From contig CBDTTM010000059.1 of NCBI GenBank assembly GCA_965363355.1, positions 1 through 12,765 on the forward strand: DNA of 12,765 bases. Direction: 5' to 3'. Origin of the DNA: CBDTTM01 sp965363355. GTDB taxonomy: Bacteria; Bacillota; Negativicutes; Selenomonadales; Selenomonadaceae. This document shows, piece after piece, positions 5,940-12,476 of this stretch; positions within the stretch are counted from its first letter, which is position 1, and each line of letters opens with the position of its first letter. The notes below the pieces were generated by a model, which saw only the letters and a program-made list of their open reading frames with translations, was not told the DNA's origin and made no database searches. The position numbers and the translations under genes were made by a program.

Positions 5940-7108
5940 ACAAGTTGATACAAATTCAAGATACCTGCAATCTTTTAAAAGCCTCTGCCAATTTTCGTGA
6001 AACACACACCTTGAGCCTTTGCTCCGCCGCCCATGTAACATATAATAAAAAAACCGCGCTGCTACTCGCATCCAACAATTATCTTGGACTCACCCATCAC
6101 CCCAAAGTGCAGGCTGCAGCTAAAGAAGCGGTAGAGCGTTACGGAACCGGATCCGGCGGCTCGCGTTTGACAAGTGGAACACATCCTCTTTATGAAGATC
6201 TGGAAAAACGCATCGCCAGCTTCAAGCAAGAATCTTCGGCCCTAATTTTCGGTACTGGCTACATGGCAAATGTCGGTGTGATCAGTGCCTTGGCAGACAA
6301 AACCGACGATGTAATTTTCAGCGATGAATTGAACCACGCGAGCATCATCGATGGCTGCCGTTTATCCAAAGGGAAAACCTTGATTTATTCACATAGCAAT
6401 ATGGACGATTTAGCTAAACTTTTAAAAACTACACCTTGTTCCGGGCAGCGTTTCATCTTAACCGATGGCGTTTTCAGTATGGATGGTGATATTGCTAAAC
6501 TCGATGAAATTGTCTATTTAGCGCAAAAATACGATGCCATGGTCATGGTCGATGATGCCCACGCAACTGGCGTCATCGGCCCTGACGGCAAAGGAACTGC
6601 CGCTCATTACAATCTTTGCGGCAAAATCTCTGTTGAAATCGGCACATTGAGCAAATCATTGGCAGCAGAAGGAGGATTTGTTGCTGGCAGCGACCTTCTC
6701 ATCAACTATTTGATGAACAAGGCCCGCAGCTTTATTTTTTCCACAGCGCTTTCTCCGGCAAGTATTGCCAGCGCAGATACCGCTCTACAGGTTTTGCAAG
6801 CAGAACCTTGGCGCGTCGACCATCTCAAAGAAAAATCCAGACTGTTTAAAACCAGACTGTTGGCCGCCGGACTTGACGTTTTGCCAAGCGAAACACCAAT
6901 CTTGCCAATCCTTACGGGCAGTGCGAGCCGCACCATGGCAATTGCTGCAAACTTGGAAGAACACGGCCTGCTGGTTTCAGCAATCCGACCGCCGACGGTT
7001 CCCCAAGGACAAAGCCGCCTGCGCCTCACGGTCACAGATGCCCACGATGAAGATGAGTTAGTCGATGCGGCGGCTCGAATTGGACAGATTTTTAAAACAA
7101 TTGATTGA
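5936..7108 (+). CDS. bioF: 8-amino-7-oxononanoate synthase
   Basis: A 390-residue PLP enzyme of the alpha-oxoamine synthase family that condenses pimeloyl-CoA with L-alanine to 8-amino-7-oxononanoate, the first ring-forming precursor step of biotin synthesis. Visible signatures: SNNYLGL (46-52), GTGSGGSRLTSGTHPLYEDLE (70-90 region), NHASIIDG with His134, VDDAHATG with Asp206 and His209, and the PLP-binding Lys240 in GTLSKSLAAEGG. The C-terminal domain (about 280-390) has the usual TPILPI and RPPTVPQGQSRLRLT segments. Length and motifs are complete. The ATG at 5936 overlaps the bioW stop, and it is the last gene before a strong terminator. The genes bioA or bioK, bioD and bioB are not in this window and must be elsewhere if the organism makes biotin. 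Confidence 0.95.
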   Translation: MNKLIQIQDTCNLLKASANFRETHTLSLCSAAHVTYNKKTALLLASNNYLGLTHHPKVQAAAKEAVERYGTGSGGSRLTSGTHPLYEDLEKRIASFKQESSALIFGTGYMANVGVISALADKTDDVIFSDELNHASIIDGCRLSKGKTLIYSHSNMDDLAKLLKTTPCSGQRFILTDGVFSMDGDIAKLDEIVYLAQKYDAMVMVDDAHATGVIGPDGKGTAAHYNLCGKISVEIGTLSKSLAAEGGFVAGSDLLINYLMNKARSFIFSTALSPASIASADTALQVLQAEPWRVDHLKEKSRLFKTRLLAAGLDVLPSETPILPILTGSASRTMAIAANLEEHGLLVSAIRPPTVPQGQSRLRLTVTDAHDEDELVDAAARIGQIFKTID

Positions 7109-7115
7109 CACATAC

Positions 7116-7161
7116 AAAAAAGATGTTTTCATTTGCTCAAGGCATTGAAAACATCTTTTTT
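7116..7161. terminator. Bidirectional intrinsic terminator between bioF and the phosphatase gene
   Basis: A perfect 16-bp inverted repeat (arms 7116-7131 and 7146-7161, loop 14 nt) has GATGTTTTCA in the stem and six A/T at its base, giving a U tract on both strands. It lies 7 nt after the bioF stop and 11 nt after the stop of the convergent phosphatase gene, so it serves both. Confidence 0.9.
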
Positions 7162-7172
7162 ATTTGCTCTTT

Positions 7173-8900
7173 TTATTTTACTAAAAGCAGCATATTGGTT
7201 GATTTATCGTAGCGGCTCTGGAAACCAAATATATTCTTTATATCATCGACCGACAGCATCGCCGCTCCATTTTTCAACGTAAGCGGATATGCCATATTCT
7301 TTTCTTGTTGATTGACGATCACTCTGGTTTCTCCAAGTTTAAGAAGTGCTGTAACCTTCTGGTACACTGCGATAATATTGCCCTCGCTGTCCGCATCGAC
7401 CTTACCGCCAATGAACTCGACAACGCTCCGCAAAGGAGCATGCCATACCCCAGCTATTTTTTGCGGCGGAACTGCAACCAATGGAGTTTGCAGCAAATTG
7501 CCCCAAATGACCAACAAAGTATTATTTGCAGTTTCTGGCAGAATTGTCCGCGGACTATCTATCTTTTTCTGTTTATCGATACTGTACGTGTCGATGAGCT
7601 CACCACCTTGCGTATAACCATGGATCGTGAGAACACTTGCATCGACTGTAATCGTCACATAGTTTGGTTCTGCTTGCGGATCATGAAAAAAAGCATCCCA
7701 TACCTTCGGTGATAAATCCGTATAATATTTGTTGCCGCTACGCCCAGCTACAAGATAAACCGTTCCTTTGGCAGGGCTATCGACAAACGTATCTTGATAA
7801 ATCGGGTATGTACGCGAATACCCATGATCATGCCCATTGATAACAAGATCCACATGATGCTTATCAATAATTGGCGTCAAGACCGCCTTGACCTGTTCAT
7901 TGGAACGCGTTGCCTTATTATAATAAGGTGTCTTATGAAACAGCACAATATTCCAGGCTTTTTTGCTCGCGGCTAGATCTTCATCCAACCATTTTGCTTG
8001 AAGTTCGAGCATATTTTCTACATAAGGATGTTCTTCATCTACCTGACTGTCCATAACAGCAATATGTGCATTTCCGTATTCAAAGGAATAGACCTGTCCT
8101 TTTAACTGTGCCGGACCATTGCTTGGCAAACGCAGCTGCTTTTTAAAATAAAGCGGCATAACCGAATGGTTTTCTTCTGGAACATCGTATGTTTCATGAT
8201 TGCCTGGGACTGACATGCTTGGGATTTTATCAATGACGTCCTTTGCTGCTGCATACCAGTTCTGCCAGTGCGCATAGTCTTGTCCGACTTCTACCAAATC
8301 ACCGACATTCATAAAAAAGGCTGCATCCGGATGTGCTGCATAAGCATTATGGATGGTTTTCTTCCACGGTCCATATTCAGGGTTCTTCGGCAAACCACTT
8401 TGTGAGTCACCAAAGACGAGGAACTTAAAGGAAGCTGCATTTTCCGGCTGCGTAGAAAATGTTGCCGCTTCACTCCAGTTATTTTCTGTGCCAACACGAT
8501 ATGTATAGTTCGTTCCTGGCAGCAAGGAAAGTGCTGTAGCATAATGCACGCTCAGCTCTTCTTTATTGGTTTTGAAAAGCTCCTGCTCAGCCTTTATCGT
8601 AGTAGCTTTTTTCCAGCCACCCTTTTTATACGAACTTGTCTTTAAAAATTGCAAAACGCCTGTTTCTGCACCACTAGGCGTAGACCAGGCAATTGTCTGC
8701 GTCGTTTTAGGATCGAGGCTCCAGGTAAGTGTTATATGATCTGCCTCACCATTTAATTGATCGGCAGCAAATACCTTTGTTAAATTCAGTGGTAAACTGG
8801 CAGCGACGAGAGAGGCTCCACAAGTTTTCAAAAAAAGTCGACGACTAAGCCCTTTATTCGTTTCACTGAACAAATCCAACAAGCTTTTTTCTTGATTCAC
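7173..8900 (-). CDS. Tat-exported purple acid phosphatase-like metallophosphoesterase with copper-amine-oxidase-N-like C-terminal domain
   Basis: A 575-residue exported enzyme. The GTG at 8900 is preferred: GGAGGG (8907-8912) lies 6 nt upstream, whereas the in-frame ATG at 8933 has no such site. A twin-arginine signal is visible (SRRLFLK at 19-25, then a hydrophobic stretch to VFAAD near 47). An N-terminal fibronectin-like domain of purple acid phosphatases follows (about 54-150), then the metallophosphoesterase core with FGDSQ (Asp165), GDLVE (200-204), GNHE (233-236), VLFH (His322) and GHDH (356-359). The tyrosine of the classical GDxxY motif is replaced by glutamate (Glu204). After residue 450 comes a domain with the pattern of copper amine oxidase N-like cell-surface modules (GKVDADSEGNIIAVYQ ... 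MLSVDDIKNIFGF). A role in hydrolysing external phosphate esters is likely; the substrate is unknown. It is monocistronic, with a possible Pho box upstream. Confidence 0.85.
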   Translation of the reverse strand: MNQEKSLLDLFSETNKGLSRRLFLKTCGASLVAASLPLNLTKVFAADQLNGEADHITLTWSLDPKTTQTIAWSTPSGAETGVLQFLKTSSYKKGGWKKATTIKAEQELFKTNKEELSVHYATALSLLPGTNYTYRVGTENNWSEAATFSTQPENAASFKFLVFGDSQSGLPKNPEYGPWKKTIHNAYAAHPDAAFFMNVGDLVEVGQDYAHWQNWYAAAKDVIDKIPSMSVPGNHETYDVPEENHSVMPLYFKKQLRLPSNGPAQLKGQVYSFEYGNAHIAVMDSQVDEEHPYVENMLELQAKWLDEDLAASKKAWNIVLFHKTPYYNKATRSNEQVKAVLTPIIDKHHVDLVINGHDHGYSRTYPIYQDTFVDSPAKGTVYLVAGRSGNKYYTDLSPKVWDAFFHDPQAEPNYVTITVDASVLTIHGYTQGGELIDTYSIDKQKKIDSPRTILPETANNTLLVIWGNLLQTPLVAVPPQKIAGVWHAPLRSVVEFIGGKVDADSEGNIIAVYQKVTALLKLGETRVIVNQQEKNMAYPLTLKNGAAMLSVDDIKNIFGFQSRYDKSTNMLLLVK

Positions 8901-8939
8901 AAAAATCCCTCCATAGCAGTAAATATACTTCATTTCTTA

Positions 8940-8993
8940 ATTCTACTACGTTCAAAAAGGGAAATAAGGAAGCTTTGGTTAAGAATTTGTTAA
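8940..8993 (-). promoter_or_regulatory. Candidate Pho-box promoter upstream of the phosphatase
   Basis: On the minus strand TTAACA (8988-8993), TTAACC (8977-8982) and the degenerate TTCCTT (8966-8971) recur at exact 11-bp intervals. This is the spacing of tandem PhoP-binding repeats known from Bacillus (TTAACA-like units). A TAGAAT that could serve as -10 lies at 8940-8945, with no good -35, as expected for an activator-dependent promoter. Only two repeats are clear, so the call is tentative. Confidence 0.4.
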
Positions 8994-9009
8994 GTTTTTC
9001 TTTCGTATT

Positions 9010-9705
9010 TCAGGCAGATTTCCAAGCTGCCACTAGCTCTGCCGCTGCTTTTTCAGGCTCCATCGCTTCCGTGACCGCAGATACGACAAAGAAACCATCC
9101 ACTTTGGTCTTAGCTAGAGGTGCAAGGTCAGAAACTTTTACTCCGCCACCAACAACAATCGGAATCGGACTTATTTTTTTTAACTCAGTGAGTTCATCTA
9201 TCGTTCTGGTGATTACATTGCCTTTTGCATCGAGCCCACAATCCGGCTTAGTCATCGTTTTATGCAAAGGGCCAGCACCAAAATAATCGATAGGAGAGGT
9301 ATCGACTGTTTTCACATAGTTTAGGAGTTCCTCTGTCCGTGCCGACAAGCCGACAATTGCATCTTCCCCCAAATATTCCCTGCAAACCTCCACCGGAATA
9401 TCCGTTTGTCCTACATGTATTCCATCCACTTTTATACCCGCTTTTCTCGCTGCTAAAATGACATCCAAACGATCATTGACGACAAGAGCGACTTGCTCTG
9501 ACTTTCCGGCTTGTGAAATAACCTCGGCCGCCTGGCGTGTCAACTCGATGAGTTCTCTTGCCGAAGCCACTTTAGAACGAATCTGTACGCAAGTAAAACC
9601 AGCGTAGACAGCCGCTTCGATGATTTTTGCCACCGGGCGATCCTTTGTATTTTCCGGTCCAATTACAAGGTATGCTGATATATCTAAATTTTTTCTCATG
9701 CTCAT
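9010..9705 (-). CDS. thiE: Thiamine-phosphate synthase
   Basis: ThiE joins hydroxymethylpyrimidine diphosphate and hydroxyethylthiazole phosphate to thiamine monophosphate. The 231-residue protein shows the family motifs in order: VQIRSK (40-45), VNDRLD (76-81), GIHVGQTD (95-102), GLSARTEE (119-126), YFGAGPLHKTMTKPD (141-155), VVGGGV (184-189) and VVSAVT (207-212). It is slightly longer than many homologues, partly because of a longer stretch between TKPD and the phosphate-binding VGGG loop (about 156-183). ATG at 9705 forms an ATGA overlap with the upstream gene and is preceded by GGAGAAG. It is the last gene of a TPP-riboswitch-controlled operon. No clear terminator follows, and the next gene starts 109 nt downstream. 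Confidence 0.93.
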   Translation of the reverse strand: MSMRKNLDISAYLVIGPENTKDRPVAKIIEAAVYAGFTCVQIRSKVASARELIELTRQAAEVISQAGKSEQVALVVNDRLDVILAARKAGIKVDGIHVGQTDIPVEVCREYLGEDAIVGLSARTEELLNYVKTVDTSPIDYFGAGPLHKTMTKPDCGLDAKGNVITRTIDELTELKKISPIPIVVGGGVKVSDLAPLAKTKVDGFFVVSAVTEAMEPEKAAAELVAAWKSA

Positions 9706-10007
9706 TTTTTCTTCTCCAATATCGTATTTACTTTTTCAACCTTCCCATGCATCATATCTTCATGGCCCGGACGGATATCTGCTTTCAAGACGACTTCTGT
9801 GCGTATTCCTTTTTGGGCAAGTACAAAGGTAGCCTCTTTGACGACTCGCATCACTTCGTCCCAGTCGCCTTCGATTTCTGTGAACATCGATGTCGTCCGG
9901 TTTGGAAGCCCCGATGCTCGAATCACCTCGATTACTTCGGCGACATGAGCAGAAAGCTCATCACCCACCCCGCAAGGTGCAATAGCAACTGCAACTAAAG
10001 TATTCAT
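9702..10007 (-). CDS. Thiamine-binding MTH1187/DUF77-family protein
   Basis: A 101-residue protein of the small MTH1187/YqgV-type family (DUF77), which has a ferredoxin-like fold and is annotated as thiamine-binding. Recognisable parts are the N-terminal strand VAVAIAPCGVGDELSAHVAE, the MFTEIEGDWDEVMRVV middle, and the ending KADIRPGHEDMMHGKVEKV, typical of the family. ATG at 10007 follows AGGAGG (10015-10020) with 7 nt spacing and overlaps the thiM stop (ATGA); its own stop overlaps the thiE start. Its place between thiM and thiE under a TPP riboswitch strongly supports a role in thiamine or precursor handling, for example binding of thiamine or a pyrimidine/thiazole intermediate, although the exact ligand is inferred. 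Confidence 0.85.
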   Translation of the reverse strand: MNTLVAVAIAPCGVGDELSAHVAEVIEVIRASGLPNRTTSMFTEIEGDWDEVMRVVKEATFVLAQKGIRTEVVLKADIRPGHEDMMHGKVEKVNTILEKKK

Positions 10008-10843
10008 TCTTTTACCTCCTCCAAATCAAACGGATTGTCGGCAATTTCTTCTGCTGTCGCCTTATAGAGTTCATCGAGAAACTGCGTTTGAAAATGGCCT
10101 GGACCATCCACCTTACTCTGCGCAAGCCGCCCCGCAAAATTATAAATGGCAGCGCCCGTCAATGCCGCAATAAAAGGAGAAGCCTCGCTCAAATAAACTG
10201 CCATGACACCGCCCAAAGAACAGCCCGCACCCGTTATTCGCTCAAAAAAATGCGACCCACCATGGGAAAAAGCAACCATCGAACCATCCGTAATCAAGTC
10301 GGTTTCCCCTGAGACCGCGACGGCTCCGCCAGTCCACTTGGCTAAAGTTACAGCCGCCATTTGAGCTGACCTAACAGACTCAGTCGAATCAACACCACGT
10401 ACCTTAGATATTTCCGTTCCTCCCGATAAATTCCAAAGCCCCGCTAAAGCAATAATTTCAGAAGCGTTCCCACGGATTATTCCTGGCTTGTATTCCTTGA
10501 AAGAACGCAGCAGTTTCGTGCGAAGCTCCCCGATTCCTATGGCAACTGGATCGAGGACCCAAGGCCGACCGGCAGCTTGCAACGCCTTAGCCGCCCTTGG
10601 CAGCGTCTCTTCATAAATTGGAAAAAGCGTTCCCACATTCATATACATAGCGCCACCAGCTTTTGCCAAAAATTCACCTTCATCTGGCAAATACACCATG
10701 GCTGCCGAACCCCCAACAGCCAACTGTGCATTGGCCACGAGATTAATGGTCACCGTATTTGTGATAGACCCTGCCATTGGATTATTTTCTTTGACCGCTT
10801 CTACGGCCGTTCTGATTTTTGCCTTGATTTGTTCCTTATTCAT
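10004..10843 (-). CDS. thiM: Hydroxyethylthiazole kinase (divergent ThiM)
   Basis: ThiM phosphorylates the thiazole alcohol for salvage into thiamine. From ATG 10843 the protein has 279 residues, close to the usual length. Family signatures are MNVGTL (68-73), VLDPVAIG (97-104), RGNASEIIALAG (124-135) and ITGAGCSLGG (203-212) with the catalytic-type Cys208. The N-terminal motif is unusual: NPMAGSITNTV (21-31) where E. coli has SPLVHCMTNDV, so the conserved His is Gly25 and the Cys is Ser26. An in-frame TTG at 10846 is nearer to the AGGGG site (10856-10860; 9 nt rather than 12), so the true start may be one codon earlier. It is first in the operon behind the TPP riboswitch and linked to the next gene by an ATGA overlap. 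Confidence 0.9.
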   Translation of the reverse strand: MNKEQIKAKIRTAVEAVKENNPMAGSITNTVTINLVANAQLAVGGSAAMVYLPDEGEFLAKAGGAMYMNVGTLFPIYEETLPRAAKALQAAGRPWVLDPVAIGIGELRTKLLRSFKEYKPGIIRGNASEIIALAGLWNLSGGTEISKVRGVDSTESVRSAQMAAVTLAKWTGGAVAVSGETDLITDGSMVAFSHGGSHFFERITGAGCSLGGVMAVYLSEASPFIAALTGAAIYNFAGRLAQSKVDGPGHFQTQFLDELYKATAEEIADNPFDLEEVKE

Positions 10844-10919
10844 CAATTTCAGCTACCCCTTTATTTATTATTTACTTCCTTTAGCGCAAACAATGCATCA
10901 CAAAAAACTGTCTACATAC

Positions 10920-10954
10920 AAAAAAGACACTTGCTACGAAGGCAAGCATCTTTT
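10920..10954 (-). terminator. Riboswitch-controlled intrinsic terminator upstream of thiM
   Basis: On the minus strand the arms AAAAGATGCTTGC (10942-10954) and GCAAGTGTCTTTT (10922-10934) pair over 13 bp including two G-U pairs, with a 7-nt loop, and end in six U (10920-10925). It lies 9 nt after the aptamer and about 75 nt before thiM, the expected expression platform of a TPP riboswitch. Confidence 0.88.
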
Positions 10955-10963
10955 CATCACATC

Positions 10964-11045
10964 ATTGCTTCCCTACGTCAGTATTAACTAACAGGTTCAA
11001 AGGGTCAGGTTTTACCTTCTCAACTCCAAAGAGTCCCCCCACAAT
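10964..11045 (-). ncRNA. TPP riboswitch (THI element) aptamer
   Basis: The minus strand reads GGGGGACTC, then GTTGAGAAGG, then ACCTGACCCTTTGAACCTG, then TTAATACTGACGTAGGGAAG, closely matching the THI-box consensus (CTGAGA, ACCCTTTGAACCTGATC, GCGTAGGGAAG). The outer P1 helix can form between ATTGT (11041-11045) and GCAAT (10964-10968). Binding of thiamine diphosphate would stabilise P1 and let the downstream terminator form, switching off thiM, the DUF77 gene and thiE. The CTGAGA core is TTGAGA here. Confidence 0.95.
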
Positions 11046-11068
11046 CTATCTATTTCTTATTTTTTTAT

Positions 11069-11097
11069 AACGTACCACCGTTTCCCTTTTCTGTCAA
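11069..11097 (-). promoter_or_regulatory. Promoter of the thiamine salvage operon
   Basis: The minus strand has a perfect TTGACA (11092-11097), a 17-nt spacer and TACGTT (11069-11074) preceded by TG at the extended -10 position. The predicted start lies about 16 nt upstream of the riboswitch P1 helix. The -10 is weak but the spacing and -35 are ideal. The promoter begins only 9 nt after the stop of the preceding deacylase gene. Confidence 0.6.
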
Positions 11098-11105
11098 CAC
11101 AAGCC

Positions 11106-12473
11106 TCACTTCATGCGAATGACTCTGCCAGCTCGTTGCCCTGTGAATACCTGTTGATCTACTACAGGCACCCCATTTACCAGAACATAATCAATTCCTT
11201 TTGGTTTCGCATCTGGCCTGCCTCGATCCGGGAAGTCCGCCAGATCTGCCAAGGCCTCAAAATCAAAAATCGTAAGATCTGCATCATAGCCAATCTTTAT
11301 AACACCTTTGTTCTTAAAGCCAAAAGTTTGTGCTGGCAAAATCGTTGCCTTCTTGACCGCTTCCACCAAACTTAGATCCTTGCGTTCTCTGACCATTTCT
11401 TTAAAATACTTGGGAAATGACCCCGCGATCTGAGGGTGTCCTTCTCCTTTTTTATACGTTCCGATATCGGTCGACGGCATCGCATAGCTCTTCTTGAGCG
11501 CTGTATACACTTCTGATTTATCCCCCATAAAGCAAATCACCGAGTCTTTTGGATACTGCTCTCGCATTTTCTTATAGAGTGCATGGTCTAGGCGAGTTCC
11601 CGTATATTTTCCGGTTGCTACAACCATATCGCTAAATCGCATTTCATTATCAGCAATCGTTTGCTCATCAAAGGTCGCCGTACCAATGAACGTCGTCCAA
11701 TCCGTATACATGCCACTATCGATTTTTATCCGAACCCCTTGCTCAATTGCTTCATCGACAATGCGAAGCGCATCAGCCATAATTCCTGTGCCATATTGAT
11801 AGACAAAATGCGATAGCAAAAGATTTACATCGGCTCGTTTCGCTATCGCCAGCACCTCATATAAAGAATACAGATCATTTTGCGTAAAAAGCCGCGTATG
11901 AATTGGCATAATTCGATTATATTCGGCACAGACCCGAGCGAGTGCAGTAATCTCTGCGGCCGATGCACCCGGTGAATAATCGAGCCCAAAAGACACGCCG
12001 CAAGCACCTTCATCCAGAGCATTTCGCGCTAGAGTCTCCATAGCATGTACTTCCTTTGCCGTTGCCCGCCGATAGGGATCTTCGATCCCCACCGCCTGCC
12101 GCAGCGAAAATGAATGACCGACAAGCTCGGCTTGATTGATTACAAAACCGGCCTTCTCCTGCTCGTCAAAAAACGCCCCCATCTCCACCGGACTTAGTCC
12201 GCAATTTCCTCCGACACTTGTCGTTATTCCCTGACAAACTGAGAGCTCCCCGCTATAATCATAGCCATCGACATGTCCATGTACATCAATGAAACCAGGC
12301 GTCACCACCAAGTTTTTCGCATCAATCACCCTTTGTGCTTCCATTTTTCTTGTGGTCAACACAGCGATTTTCCCTGCTTTTATTCCTATATTTATCGGCT
12401 CTGCTCTATCTTTTTCCGCATCAATCACTACGGCATGATGAATTGCTACATCTAACATACAAATTCGTCCCAT
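11106..12473 (-). CDS. N-acyl-D-amino-acid deacylase (D-aminoacylase) family amidohydrolase
   Basis: A 455-residue zinc amidohydrolase that should release D-amino acids from N-acyl-D-amino acids or related compounds. The metal-centre signature PGFIDVHGHVD (59-69; His65, His67), GGNCG with Cys91 (metal-bridging Cys of the D-aminoacylase group), PIHTR (His192), LSHF (His222) and PSTDIGTY with the catalytic-type Asp336 are all present, followed by GHPQIAGSFPKYF and the C-terminal GYDADLTIFD strand typical of the family. The ATG at 12473 comes directly after TAG TAG of the preceding gene with no clear Shine-Dalgarno, so re-initiation is possible; the ATG at 12458 (residue 6) aligns better with homologues starting MxDxxI and is an alternative. 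No signal peptide is seen, so it is cytoplasmic. No clear terminator separates it from the thi promoter downstream. Confidence 0.88.
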   Translation of the reverse strand: MGRICMLDVAIHHAVVIDAEKDRAEPINIGIKAGKIAVLTTRKMEAQRVIDAKNLVVTPGFIDVHGHVDGYDYSGELSVCQGITTSVGGNCGLSPVEMGAFFDEQEKAGFVINQAELVGHSFSLRQAVGIEDPYRRATAKEVHAMETLARNALDEGACGVSFGLDYSPGASAAEITALARVCAEYNRIMPIHTRLFTQNDLYSLYEVLAIAKRADVNLLLSHFVYQYGTGIMADALRIVDEAIEQGVRIKIDSGMYTDWTTFIGTATFDEQTIADNEMRFSDMVVATGKYTGTRLDHALYKKMREQYPKDSVICFMGDKSEVYTALKKSYAMPSTDIGTYKKGEGHPQIAGSFPKYFKEMVRERKDLSLVEAVKKATILPAQTFGFKNKGVIKIGYDADLTIFDFEALADLADFPDRGRPDAKPKGIDYVLVNGVPVVDQQVFTGQRAGRVIRMK

Positions 12474-12476
12474 CTA

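Noticed and set aside
6706..7113. 135-residue minus-strand frame over the bioF 3' end
   Set aside because: Antisense shadow of bioF with low-complexity Ser/Ala/Arg composition, and it would run through from the terminator.
8901..8933. ATG at 8933 as the phosphatase start
   Set aside because: The GGAGGG site lies inside this extension and is placed ideally for the GTG at 8900; the extra 11 residues would come before an already complete Tat signal.
9627..9998. 123-residue plus-strand frame opposite thiE and the DUF77 gene
   Set aside because: Antisense shadow across an ATGA gene junction, rich in Cys, His and Phe, with no start signal.
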